Source: a virus
Direction: 5' to 3' (one strand)
DNA length: 30,214 bases
IMG/VR virus record: IMGVR_UViG_3300045257_000155
Location: 1-30,214 of that record
Position 1 is the stretch's first letter. Every line of letters begins with the position of its first letter. The position numbers and the translations under genes are program-made. The notes below the pieces were generated by a model. That model had not been told where the DNA came from. It ran no database searches and saw only the letters and a program-made list of their open reading frames with translations. Of this stretch, positions 8,351-16,209 are shown piece after piece.

Positions 8351-10203
8351 GTCCCGATCCCCTCACACGCCCCAATATCCTTGTGGGCACCCTGCGGCTT
8401 GGTGATTCCGTAGAAATCCTGCGTAACCGATACTGACTCAGTCGTCGTCAGAGCGTCGATGCCACCGCCTCCAGACTGGCAGGTGAAGTCCTGCGCGGAC
8501 ACATTAGTGAAGTTCGGGTTGGTGACAATCGGGTTCGTGCCGTAGCTTCCCGTCAACACGCCAGTAGAATCCCAGCACAAGTTCTGGTCACCTGAGACGT
8601 TGGCGTCTGCGCCCCCGAACGCCGAATTCAGATACCACTGGTCATTCGTAGAATGAGTGGCCGTCAAGGCGAAGATGTTGTGGCGAACCTTGATCGCTCC
8701 GGTGTTGGCATATCCCTCAGTCAAGAACGCCGCACCTGTGATGGATCCACGCTGGTTCCAATCCACGCACGTGTTCTGTTCGAAGTTCATGGCAAAGGTA
8801 TTGACGCCTGCGCTGTATGATAGGCCCTCGAACCGCAGGGCTGCAAGCCCACAATTCGAGACGATGTTGCCGTACACATCGCAGGATACTGAGGACTGCC
8901 CGCAGTTGATCCCGTACTTCTGGGCGCCGTCGCACCGGTTGAAGCGAACGATGTTGCCAGTGAATACTGACGTGGCCGCTGACCCTTGCCAGTAGAACTG
9001 AAGCGTCGACCCGCCGCGGATCGCGTGGAACCAGTTGTGTTCGATAATTCCGTTCTTCGAGGCAGCATCGTAAGCTACACCACCTGTCGCCCCGCCCATG
9101 TAGCAGCCGTGGTTCTCCAGCGCAGACGACCCAGGATTGTTAACGTCGCAATCGATGTCGTGGCAGTTGTTGAAGGCGATGTAGAAATTGGACCCCTGGC
9201 CCCCAATGGCTGCTGACTTGGCATTGTTCGGCGTAACAAGGGCTGAAGGCCACGGCCCCAGCTCGCAGTTCGTCACACGCCAGAAATCAGCGCCGTTCTG
9301 CAAATTAATGGGGCCACTATCTCGGGCAGCATTCGCGCCAGTTTCAATGTGCATGCAGGTGATATTGGCGTACTTCCCCCACCCAGCCTCAGCACGCGCC
9401 GTGTCACAGCCGTGAATGCCGCCGCCAAGTGCACCTGTATGATGCACAGACTCTGGGCCAAACAGCGTAGGCATGGGTTCGAATCCGATAGGGCCATGCC
9501 CCACGGTTCCTGTTGCTGCGCTACCCGTGAGTGTCCAGAAACGGAACCAGCGGTTATCAAACTGCTGAGCGGTCCAGTTTCCACCGCGAAGAATCATTGT
9601 ATCTCCACCCTGTAGATTTGGGTAGACACCGCTGAAGACAGAACCATTCCACGTCTGTATGGACTGGAACGGGAGGTTTACGTTGTTCTTAACCCCAGTA
9701 GTATCACTACCGGTTAGAGAGACGTAGTAAAAGTCTCCTGGCTGGATGACGAACTGAGAGAACAGGATATTGGAGTCGACGCTGTTGGTCGTTACCTTCA
9801 CGTCCAGCGCGTGGCCCGCCGTCTGACTACCTCCGAGAGAGCCGACCTGGACGCAGAGATCCATCGTCTGGTCAGACAGATAAGCTGCAGACTTAGCCAG
9901 ATACCAGTAGGTCGCGACTTCATGCCACGTATTATCTCCTGTAGGATCTCGCAAGAATACCTTAGATCCAGCTGTCGTTCCAAGTTGGTCTGAGCGACCG
10001 AACGATCGTCCGAACAGGTGCAGCACAGCCCCATTGTTGCCGACGTGACCTGTGAGTGCGCCCGACATCTTGTCTGTGTTTATCAACTGCAGACCTGAAA
10101 AGCCCGATGGCTTATTTCCCGAGGGGTAGAGAGAATAGATAAGCCCATCGAAGCTGGGAAGCCACGTAGACCAGTCCTTTGCGACAGCAGCCTTAACCGT
10201 CAT
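8347..10203 (-). CDS. right-handed beta-helix tailspike / polysaccharide lyase-like tail protein
   Basis: A 618-aa protein. The first 170 residues are a beta-rich attachment domain. From about residue 175 the sequence FYYVSLTGSDTTG...LPFQSIQTW...GDTMILRGGNW is the classic entry into a right-handed parallel beta-helix, as in pectate-lyase-like and tailspike depolymerase proteins. The rest shows the expected short repeating rungs with Asn/Gly turns (FWRVTNCELG, FYIAFNNCHDIDCDV, NGIIEHNWFHAI, TGNIVRFNRCDG, CDVYGNIVSNCG), ending with GGIDALTTTESVSVTQDFYG. Such proteins bind and often cleave surface polysaccharide, but catalytic residues cannot be picked out by eye. It overlaps both neighbours by 4 nt, so it is probably translated in step with the GH16-like and GH5-like tail proteins. 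Confidence 0.75.
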   Translation of the reverse strand: MTVKAAVAKDWSTWLPSFDGLIYSLYPSGNKPSGFSGLQLINTDKMSGALTGHVGNNGAVLHLFGRSFGRSDQLGTTAGSKVFLRDPTGDNTWHEVATYWYLAKSAAYLSDQTMDLCVQVGSLGGSQTAGHALDVKVTTNSVDSNILFSQFVIQPGDFYYVSLTGSDTTGVKNNVNLPFQSIQTWNGSVFSGVYPNLQGGDTMILRGGNWTAQQFDNRWFRFWTLTGSAATGTVGHGPIGFEPMPTLFGPESVHHTGALGGGIHGCDTARAEAGWGKYANITCMHIETGANAARDSGPINLQNGADFWRVTNCELGPWPSALVTPNNAKSAAIGGQGSNFYIAFNNCHDIDCDVNNPGSSALENHGCYMGGATGGVAYDAASKNGIIEHNWFHAIRGGSTLQFYWQGSAATSVFTGNIVRFNRCDGAQKYGINCGQSSVSCDVYGNIVSNCGLAALRFEGLSYSAGVNTFAMNFEQNTCVDWNQRGSITGAAFLTEGYANTGAIKVRHNIFALTATHSTNDQWYLNSAFGGADANVSGDQNLCWDSTGVLTGSYGTNPIVTNPNFTNVSAQDFTCQSGGGGIDALTTTESVSVTQDFYGITKPQGAHKDIGACEGIGT

Positions 10204-12572
10204 GCGACCACCGTGCCGTAGGCAGTTGACATCGCGCTCTGCATTGTTGCCTCATCGGCATCTGAAAGGCTGTTGCTGTAGACGAACACCCGGAAGACTG
10301 TCATATCCGCGTACCTAGAACCTGGAATGTTGCTTTCCCGGGTATTGCCCAGCGTCGTATAGTTGATAGTGGCGGAAACATTGCCGCTATTACCGCCAAC
10401 GATGTTTGCGCCAGTCCCATAGTTCGCAATGGCACCTACAGCCGCGCCTGTCGGAGACCGGCCACACAGGTAGTGGACACCTGTGGTTGAGTAAGCAACG
10501 CCTTGATTGGCGGTAGACGCCGTGCCGCCGCTGTCGATCTTTCTGTACGAGAAGCCAGTCGTGCTGGTAGCCGCCATCATTACGTGCCGATTATTGCTGA
10601 ACGTATTACCGCCGTTCGCAATCTCAAGCACTGCCATCGTAACGCCCAGGCTATTGCCTGCGGCGTGGTCAATCGTACCCACAACAACGATGGTGCAGGC
10701 CGTCGTGACCCCCATCGCGGACGCAAGTATCATAAGATTAGACTGCGAGGCTACGAATCTGGCAGCATTTCTCCAGACGCTGTTGCCGTCTTGGACAGCA
10801 ACCAACTGCGGCCCCGAAATCGTCGCGTTGCCCAGAGTATTGGACGTAGAGTCCGAACCAGAGATTGCGGTGATTTTTCCGTTGGTGATCGTGATATTGT
10901 TGCTGTTAAAGTCCCACGAACCAACAAGCGTACCTGCCACCAGCGTCGGTGCAGCCACAACAGCCGTAGAAGCCACAACCGTGATAACAACGTTCTGGTT
11001 CGTTGTCTGACCAGCCACGTTAGTGCAGGATGTGGCAACCGTGAATGCTCCATTTACCGTCGGAGTTCCAGTAATAACCCCGTCGGAGGTAAGAGACATC
11101 CCCGTTGGCAGGTTGGTGGCCGTCAAGCCCTTGCCAGACTGGCCCCCAGCAACCCCGATCAATCTCCCGCAATCCCAGGCTGAGTAAAGATCGTAGTAAG
11201 ACGCTGACTTACCGTTGATAAACGTCGCTGTGGTGGCTCCCGTAAACACGGGGGCGACGTCGATATTGAACCGGAAGGGAATACAGGCGTCACCTGAATT
11301 AACTACCTCCAACTTGACATGCGTTCGGCCAGCGTTGGCCGGCGCAGTGCCGGAGAGGACGCGTGTGCCGGAATTGTAGCTCAGGTACGCAGGCAGACCC
11401 GTGGTCGTATTGAAGCCCGTTGTGTTGTTGCCGATACCGGGCTCTTCAATTTCTAGCTGGAGACCGCAGATGTTCTCTGTGAGGCTGCTTGCGCCCCACA
11501 GGGTGGTCTGTGATGGTAGCGTGATACTAACGGCACCACCCGCAGCCACCTGAGTATCCGCATTCAAGCCCTGCAAAGTCTTAGGATACCAGAGCTTTCC
11601 CGTCGTAGGGATCCAAAGCCGCCAGTATTCCACCGTGGCTGCAATGCCAGAAGTCGCTGCTGTCCACGCTGCACCACTGTAAGCTTCGCTCAGGAACGTT
11701 CCATTGTAAGCTGGAGTAGTGAACAAGAAGGCGTCCGCGAAGTTATGGTTCGCAGGCGTCCAACCGCTAGTCGATAGATTGCTGCCAGAAAAATTTATGC
11801 CTGTGCCGATTCGGTTTACTTCCGTACCATCTATCAGGAATGACCAGTAGGCTGTGGTCATCAAGATGGTGAGGAGATGGTAGTTACCATCATGCCCACC
11901 CGCGACCTGAAGAGTTCCGTTGTTCGACGTAATAGACGTGTTGTGGTCGTCCATGTAGGCGTTGAAGACGGTGCTGTTACCTTCAAATCCATACTCGTTA
12001 CCGACCAAACCCTGATTAGGTTGAGTCACAAGACTCCAGAACGTGGGATGCCACCCAGCGGGTCCGCCAGAAGGATACTTTACGCGAGCTTCTATGATGC
12101 AAGGAGCCTTGTACGAAAGCCGCCCCAAGCCCGCAATCATGGCCGTGCGCTGAGGGTTGACCCCCTTGTTCAGTAGGAGTTTCTCTGCCGTAGATTGTAT
12201 GCCAGACATGAGTTGGAGCGCACCTGTGCCCTCTCCAGCCACTTCTACATGAGGCCCCACACCCCCCAGACCATCGTAGGTCATCGGAACACCCCGGTTG
12301 AAGTCGGAGTTGCCCGTGTAAGTGGGATCCACGTACACGTTGGGAGCCAGCGGACCTGAGGCGGGAGTTCTCAAGTCTCCGCCGTTAGCGTTATAAGAAC
12401 CGCGTGTGGTGAAGTACCAACCCTTAGGATTCGCAGGTGTGACTAGGTTAATGTCTCGAAAATCGTCCCCGTCAACGAGAATCATCCCAGCGTACACCCC
12501 GGCTCCTACGGTGCCGAGGGAAGTACCTCCATAGGTGCGATTACCCGCCGAACGAACAATTGGTGCTGGCAT
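10200..12572 (-). CDS. tail protein with GH16-like jelly roll, Ig-like repeats and C-terminal lectin-like domain
   Basis: A 790-aa protein. Residues about 85-330 form a concanavalin-type jelly roll of the GH16 kind: CIIEARVKYP (158-167), GWHPTFWSL (173-181), then E193-Y-G-F-E197 and YWSFLIDGTEVNRIG. GH16 enzymes normally carry ExDxE; here both Glu positions are present but the middle Asp is Gly195, so activity is doubtful. About 335-445 and 446-535 are two putative Ig domains of the He_PIG type (TTGLPAYLSYNSGTRVLSGT, ATNLPTGMSLTSDGVITGTP). The C-terminal 240 residues (GSWDFNSNNITI..., ending FRVFVYSNSLSDADEATMQS) look like a LamG-type lectin fold. The likely role is glycan binding or cleavage at the tail. 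It shares one base (TAATG) with the upstream gene and overlaps the downstream gene by 4 nt. Confidence 0.75.
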   Translation of the reverse strand: MPAPIVRSAGNRTYGGTSLGTVGAGVYAGMILVDGDDFRDINLVTPANPKGWYFTTRGSYNANGGDLRTPASGPLAPNVYVDPTYTGNSDFNRGVPMTYDGLGGVGPHVEVAGEGTGALQLMSGIQSTAEKLLLNKGVNPQRTAMIAGLGRLSYKAPCIIEARVKYPSGGPAGWHPTFWSLVTQPNQGLVGNEYGFEGNSTVFNAYMDDHNTSITSNNGTLQVAGGHDGNYHLLTILMTTAYWSFLIDGTEVNRIGTGINFSGSNLSTSGWTPANHNFADAFLFTTPAYNGTFLSEAYSGAAWTAATSGIAATVEYWRLWIPTTGKLWYPKTLQGLNADTQVAAGGAVSITLPSQTTLWGASSLTENICGLQLEIEEPGIGNNTTGFNTTTGLPAYLSYNSGTRVLSGTAPANAGRTHVKLEVVNSGDACIPFRFNIDVAPVFTGATTATFINGKSASYYDLYSAWDCGRLIGVAGGQSGKGLTATNLPTGMSLTSDGVITGTPTVNGAFTVATSCTNVAGQTTNQNVVITVVASTAVVAAPTLVAGTLVGSWDFNSNNITITNGKITAISGSDSTSNTLGNATISGPQLVAVQDGNSVWRNAARFVASQSNLMILASAMGVTTACTIVVVGTIDHAAGNSLGVTMAVLEIANGGNTFSNNRHVMMAATSTTGFSYRKIDSGGTASTANQGVAYSTTGVHYLCGRSPTGAAVGAIANYGTGANIVGGNSGNVSATINYTTLGNTRESNIPGSRYADMTVFRVFVYSNSLSDADEATMQSAMSTAYGTVVA

Positions 12573-13675
12573 TAGATCACCACGTACTGATTTGCGTTGG
12601 ATACTCTCTGCACGACAGACCCCACAACGAGGGCCGCTGTACGAACTTGGGACGTAGTGGCACCATTCAACGTCGTTGTTCCGTCTGACGCAATTGTAGA
12701 ATTGCCCGACGAGAACGGGATGTAGCTGAACCCAAACCCTGCTGCTAGGCCGAGATTAATGGTGACCGTATAGTTTCCCGTGAACTCTAGAACACTGCCA
12801 TTGTAGGTAGTCTGGTTCGCGGTAGTGATCGTAGTGTTGGCGCCAATCGAGACCGTCAAGCCGCCGGGAATCGTAGCCGCCCAGGCAAGGGCGTTGCTGT
12901 AGTACAGAGTATACGGCGCCGCGCTGCCGACCAAGGCATTGCAGCCGGGGTACGTCGCGTGAGGAAATGCCGAGTCAAGTGCCGCAGCCGTAGCGAACGT
13001 GCCCAAGAACCCACTGGGGGGCTGGATAGTCCAGGTGGCGACGCCACCCACTCCGAACATGGCAAGAGAGTTAACCGGCCATGAAGAGATACCATCTAGC
13101 GTCGTAGACCCGGCAGTGGTGACAATGTAGACGTTATTCGCCGCCGCTGTGCTAGACACTAGCGTGGGCGTGTTAGTGCTCGCGTTCCAGCCTGCGGGCA
13201 CGTTTAGATCGTTAAGTTGATTGGCCTGAAGCGTCGTAATCTGAGTCGCAAGAGCCCCGACGGAGGGATTGATGCTGGGAATATCCGCAGAACTAGCATC
13301 AGTCAGTGCTGTGAATGTCGTAACTCCCCCACCCCCACCCCCGCCACCTCCACCGCTACCCGTGGCGACATAGGAAGTCACTGTGGTAGAATATGTGAGA
13401 AGAGGTGTGCCTGAACTTACAACTTGATCTGGATCATAGAATACCACCTGAGAACCAAGTGCAAGATCTGCAGCCGAGGGAGAACCAGCCAGTTGGGCAG
13501 CAGTGCGTGGAATTCTTGTGGGCTGTACCCCCTGGTAACCATCAATACTCTTCGGGCTTACACCAAAAGAATTTCCTGACCTATCGAAGTACAGTCCATT
13601 CTGAATGGCGTAGATACTACCATCCACATCCGTAACTGTGGTGTAGAATGCGTTTGGATTGAATCTAACCGCCAT
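12572..13675 (-). CDS. tail fibre-like protein with poly-glycine linker
   Basis: A 367-aa protein and the first of four consecutive large tail genes. The N-terminal 110 residues (AVRFNPNAFYTTVTDVDGS...YFDRSGNSFGV) look like a virion-attachment domain that also records genomic-position-like repeats of Asp/Gly turns. A run of ten glycines (residues about 109-118) then joins it to a C-terminal beta-rich part with WPVNSLAMFGVGGVATWTIQPP and a final FSYIPFSSGNSTIASDGTTT segment. The latter pattern, a hydrophobic strand followed by SDGTT, is common near the end of phage fibre proteins. It contains no recognisable enzyme domain. It may be the anchor carrying the downstream depolymerases. It lies 3 nt from the next upstream gene. 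Confidence 0.65.
   Translation of the reverse strand: MAVRFNPNAFYTTVTDVDGSIYAIQNGLYFDRSGNSFGVSPKSIDGYQGVQPTRIPRTAAQLAGSPSAADLALGSQVVFYDPDQVVSSGTPLLTYSTTVTSYVATGSGGGGGGGGGGVTTFTALTDASSADIPSINPSVGALATQITTLQANQLNDLNVPAGWNASTNTPTLVSSTAAANNVYIVTTAGSTTLDGISSWPVNSLAMFGVGGVATWTIQPPSGFLGTFATAAALDSAFPHATYPGCNALVGSAAPYTLYYSNALAWAATIPGGLTVSIGANTTITTANQTTYNGSVLEFTGNYTVTINLGLAAGFGFSYIPFSSGNSTIASDGTTTLNGATTSQVRTAALVVGSVVQRVSNANQYVVI
13323..13354 (-). repeat. G-rich tract encoding ten consecutive glycines
   Basis: On the minus strand three runs of five G, separated by single T residues, follow GGTGGAGGTGGC, and together these encode Gly10 inside the tail fibre-like gene. Homopolymer-like runs of this type are prone to polymerase slippage and may form a two-tetrad G-quadruplex. 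The tract lies exactly at the junction between the two halves of the fibre protein. Confidence 0.8.
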
Positions 13676-13678
13676 GAT

Positions 13679-14014
13679 TTATTGCTCCAGCTTCCAAAGT
13701 TCAACGCCCTTAGCCACGAACTTCTTCACCCCCAGGAGCTTAAACGCCGTCGTAACGTGCTCCCACGGCTGATTATTCTTGTCTGCCTCGGCATACACGA
13801 CAGACTTTGGCAGTGGATTTTCGCGAAGAATGTTCTTCAAAAACTCCGCTGCGCTGTCCACATTGTCAGTATGAATGAGAATTTCTTCACGCTTTGGGGC
13901 TTCTGGAGATACAAGCTGGCCCAGTCCATCAAAGTATTTGCCCTCCTGCACGTAGCGATACTTATCGCTGCCGTGTACGACACCGTAAGGGCGATCGAAG
14001 TCAATCTCAAGCAT
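13679..14014 (-). CDS. hypothetical protein, 111 aa
   Basis: I choose the ATG at 14014 because GAGG lies five bases before it; a TTG seven codons upstream has no such site. The product is a soluble alpha/beta protein beginning MLEIDFDRPYGVV. It has a short segment, YRYVQEGKYFDGLGQLV, that resembles the YFDRSGN / YFDGLG motif near the N-terminus of the downstream fibre protein, and a C-terminal helix-strand unit ending KKFVAKGVELWKLEQ. I do not recognise a family. It sits 7 nt after the preceding small gene and 3 nt before the fibre gene, between head and tail genes, so a virion or assembly role is plausible but unproven. Confidence 0.6.
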   Translation of the reverse strand: MLEIDFDRPYGVVHGSDKYRYVQEGKYFDGLGQLVSPEAPKREEILIHTDNVDSAAEFLKNILRENPLPKSVVYAEADKNNQPWEHVTTAFKLLGVKKFVAKGVELWKLEQ

Positions 14015-14021
14015 ACCCACC

Positions 14022-14396
14022 TCAGATACGATCAAGATAGTTGTTGCGCTCAGCGAAGCCTCCGGAGTCGCCGTAGAAGTGATCCACGTGTTCTCCAGTA
14101 TACATGTCGTCGCTACCCTTCATGTCAAGCTTCGAGTAGCCACAGCCCAGGGCTTCCGCAGAATACATCTCTTTAGAGACGTCGCTAGATCCAGATAGCT
14201 GGAACGGCATGCTATTCTGCTCAGTAGAGTCCTGGTTGCCAATGTCCATACCCGGGGGCATGTCTCTCAGCACTTGCGTGTTACTCGTGGCTCGCTCGCC
14301 GTCCAAATCCCTAGCAGATTCAAACGTTGCCCAGGGCTCCGCAGCTTCAATCTTGCCCGGAGTAATGATCTGAAACTTTTCTTGCAGGGGATGCAT
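14022..14396 (-). CDS. small head-region protein with PPGMDI-NQD motif (copy A)
   Basis: About 124 aa from the ATG at 14396, which has GGAG six bases upstream; an in-frame ATG at 14408 lies directly against a strong hairpin and has no free Shine-Dalgarno. The protein is acidic and rich in Asp, Gly, Met and Tyr, with no hydrophobic core obvious, so it may be extended. Its centre carries PPGMDIGNQDSTEQNSMPF, which is nearly repeated in the next gene upstream. No known family is recognised. Position immediately downstream of the capsid and decoration genes suggests a minor head component. Confidence 0.6.
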   Translation of the reverse strand: MHPLQEKFQIITPGKIEAAEPWATFESARDLDGERATSNTQVLRDMPPGMDIGNQDSTEQNSMPFQLSGSSDVSKEMYSAEALGCGYSKLDMKGSDDMYTGEHVDHFYGDSGGFAERNNYLDRI

Positions 14397-14583
14397 GTAA
14401 ATCTCCATGGAACTGCGGGGGCCGTAGCCCCCGCAGTGATTTCAACACTGGCTTCTTACTCGGGAAGATCCCGGTGCGAAAAGGCACCATCCCCTGGATA
14501 ATCTAGCTCAGTCAACTTCCTGAACGGCATGCTGCGCTGATCAGTCACGTCCTGATTCGTGATGTCCATGCCCGGAGGCATTT
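14202..14583. repeat. diverged direct repeat, units 14202-14261 and 14522-14583
   Basis: Two stretches of about 60 bp, 320 bp apart, encode the shared motif of the two adjacent small head-region proteins. On the plus strand both begin GAACGGCATGCT and both contain GTCCATxCCCGGxGGCAT near the end. Similarity falls off quickly outside, consistent with an old partial gene duplication that kept only this motif. Confidence 0.7.
14413..14436 (-). promoter_or_regulatory. intercistronic hairpin with UACG tetraloop
   Basis: On the minus-strand RNA a perfect 10-bp stem, CTGCGGGGGC / GCCCCCGCAG, is capped by a UACG loop closed by a C-G pair, a member of the very stable UNCG class. It lies in the only sizeable gap between the capsid-side and tail-side genes, just before the start of the 124-aa gene. 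No U-tract follows it, so it is more likely an RNA-processing, stability or partial attenuation element than a full terminator. Confidence 0.7.
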
Positions 14584-14719
14584 TGTTGAACATCGCGCTT
14601 TCGCCTTGGGGGGTGCCCTTCTTAACAATGTAGCCTTCGGTCTGGAAACCAGACTTTTCGCCAATATCGTTCATGGTGCCGCCCATGCCCTTGATACCAG
14701 TGCTCGGAGAACCTTGCAT
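14456..14719 (-). CDS. small head-region protein with PPGMDI-NQD motif (copy B)
   Basis: An 87-aa protein. The ATG at 14719 is preferred: AAGGAG lies eight bases upstream, whereas the ATG at 14725 would have only two bases of spacing. The first part is Gly/Ser-rich (QGSPSTGIKGMGGTMND). Residues in the middle read PPGMDITNQDVTDQRSMPF, matching copy A at 15 of 19 positions. The end is LDYPGDGAFSHRDLPE. Family unknown. It follows the decoration-like gene closely and precedes a strong hairpin. Paralogy with the next gene is visible at both protein and DNA level. Confidence 0.62.
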   Translation of the reverse strand: MQGSPSTGIKGMGGTMNDIGEKSGFQTEGYIVKKGTPQGESAMFNKMPPGMDITNQDVTDQRSMPFRKLTELDYPGDGAFSHRDLPE

Positions 14720-14731
14720 GATCATTACTCC

Positions 14732-15202
14732 TTAGCTAGAGACCGAAGCGAACGGGTCGATTGCGTACTCAACGTACGGAATCTGAACCGCCGTGGCATC
14801 CGTGCCACGCTGCACCCAGAACAGATCGCCCTGAAGCAGCGCAACGCCGCCATCCGCAGTAGAACTGCCCACACCCGTACCGCTGATCTGAATGCGGCGG
14901 AAGCTGCCCGCTGCATTGTCCAGCGCGTAAGGGCCGTAGGTACTCGTAGCCGTACCGCTAACCTTGATGCCCGTCAACGTGTCGCCCGTGCCCGTAGTCG
15001 TCACCGTCGCCGTGCCGTTCCAAGCAGTGTACGTGGACGTACCCGCCGTGACCGTAGTGGTTCCGATGGAGAACACGTGCATGTTAGTGAAGGCTACGAA
15101 CTTGTCGTAGACCTTACTAGCGCCTGCCACCTGCGCAGCAGGCATCTGCTGCATGCGGACCAGATAGGCCGCATGGTCATAGGCCATGTTTTTCGTGGTC
15201 AT
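14732..15202 (-). CDS. probable head decoration or fibre-like head protein
   Basis: A 156-aa protein directly downstream of the major capsid gene (12 nt gap), with an AGGAG site before its ATG. After a 40-residue helical start (DHAAYLVRMQQMPAAQVAGASKVYDKFVAF) it is almost entirely Thr/Gly/Ser/Val-rich beta sequence, with SIGTTTVTAGTSTYTAWNGT and later LLQGDLFWVQRGTDATA. Small beta proteins in this position are commonly capsid decoration or stabilising proteins. I recognise no specific family, so the role is inferred from position and composition. Confidence 0.6.
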   Translation of the reverse strand: MTTKNMAYDHAAYLVRMQQMPAAQVAGASKVYDKFVAFTNMHVFSIGTTTVTAGTSTYTAWNGTATVTTTGTGDTLTGIKVSGTATSTYGPYALDNAAGSFRRIQISGTGVGSSTADGGVALLQGDLFWVQRGTDATAVQIPYVEYAIDPFASVSS

Positions 15203-15214
15203 TCCTGCTACTCC

Positions 15215-16186
15215 TTAGATAACGCTGTCCCACTTCACAATGCGAGCATTGGAAGCGAGGGTGTGAACGATGCCGAAGCCGCCGAGGTAGTACCACGCGA
15301 CACCCTTGCTACGACCATAGTCGCTCGGGATCTTACCGCGCATTTCCTCAGGAACCGCAACCGCCTCAGCAACAGTGTCGTTACCGAAGAAGAAGATCCA
15401 GTCCGACTTGGCCTGATTCCACGTGGTTTGCGTGATACCATCCGTGCCGATACCCTTGGCAATATTGGTCTGCTCAACATAGCGAACATTCTCGTAGCGA
15501 CCGATTTCACCATTCATGATCAGCTTGAAGCCAGTATCACTGTATTGGTGGATCGTTTCGAGGTTGTTCTTGAACGTGCGCAGGGTAGACGGCCACGCCA
15601 GAGCGTAGTAGTCATCACCCAGGTACGCAGGGATGTTGCGTTCCTTCATCGTGTCAACAATCGACTTTGCGTGGCCGTTGTTGTACGCGATGGTGTTTGT
15701 GCCCGTCACCGTGCCGTTCGTGTACAGCGTGATAGCTGCAGTGTCCGTACCCCCCACTGGGATAATCCGAAGAGGCGTCTGATTGAACTGCGCCCAGGCA
15801 AGGCGGTCAAACGACTTGACTGCGTCGTTCTTCAGCACTTTCTGGATAAGCTCCTGCACCGGGAACTTGGACAGATTGTCCAACTTGCCAGAGTAGGGGA
15901 CGCTGTTGCCAGCTTCCGTCACCGTCAGAGTACCCTGCGTGATGGTGAAGTTGGTTTCCGGCATCGTGTTGGTTTCGGTCAGGACACCACCCGCCGTCGC
16001 CACATCCGAGAACACGTCCCAGGTGAAGATGTCACCCTTCTTCTTGCCCTGCTGGCTGGCGTCGCGGACGTCAGCAAACTGGCGGAATTTGACAAGCGGC
16101 TGAACCGCCATACGCAGCACGTTGCTCAACTGGCGGGAGTACATATACCCACCCAGCGAGTTGACTGCCCAAACCTGACCGGCCAT
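15215..16186 (-). CDS. major capsid protein (N4-gp56-like HK97 fold)
   Basis: A 323-aa protein. It opens with VNSLGGYMYSRQLSNVLRMAVQPLVKFRQFADV. This is followed by KKKGDIFTWDVFSDVATAGGVLTETNTMPETNFTITQGTL and TEAGNSVPYSGKLDNLSKFPVQELIQKVLKNDAVKSFD, the E-loop, P-domain and spine-helix layout of N4-gp56-type major capsid proteins. The C-terminal part has YYALAWPSTLRTFKNN, an A-domain strand and loop set, and ends in GGFGIVHTLASNARIVKWDSVI. It assembles the icosahedral head on the scaffold encoded just upstream. AGGAG lies seven bases before the ATG. No N-terminal delta domain or protease site is evident, and a separate scaffold gene is present, as in P22-like assembly. Confidence 0.85.
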   Translation of the reverse strand: MAGQVWAVNSLGGYMYSRQLSNVLRMAVQPLVKFRQFADVRDASQQGKKKGDIFTWDVFSDVATAGGVLTETNTMPETNFTITQGTLTVTEAGNSVPYSGKLDNLSKFPVQELIQKVLKNDAVKSFDRLAWAQFNQTPLRIIPVGGTDTAAITLYTNGTVTGTNTIAYNNGHAKSIVDTMKERNIPAYLGDDYYALAWPSTLRTFKNNLETIHQYSDTGFKLIMNGEIGRYENVRYVEQTNIAKGIGTDGITQTTWNQAKSDWIFFFGNDTVAEAVAVPEEMRGKIPSDYGRSKGVAWYYLGGFGIVHTLASNARIVKWDSVI

Positions 16187-16209
16187 TTCTATTCTCCTGT
16201 GTTGCTAGA

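Noticed and set aside
10503-11183. 226-codon plus-strand frame antisense to the GH16-like tail gene
   Set aside because: Arg/Asn/Ser-rich shadow of a repeat-rich tail gene with no start signal.
5285-13675. Diversity-generating retroelement with variable repeats in tail genes
   Set aside because: No reverse transcriptase, no template repeat and no C-type lectin variable region is seen in the window.
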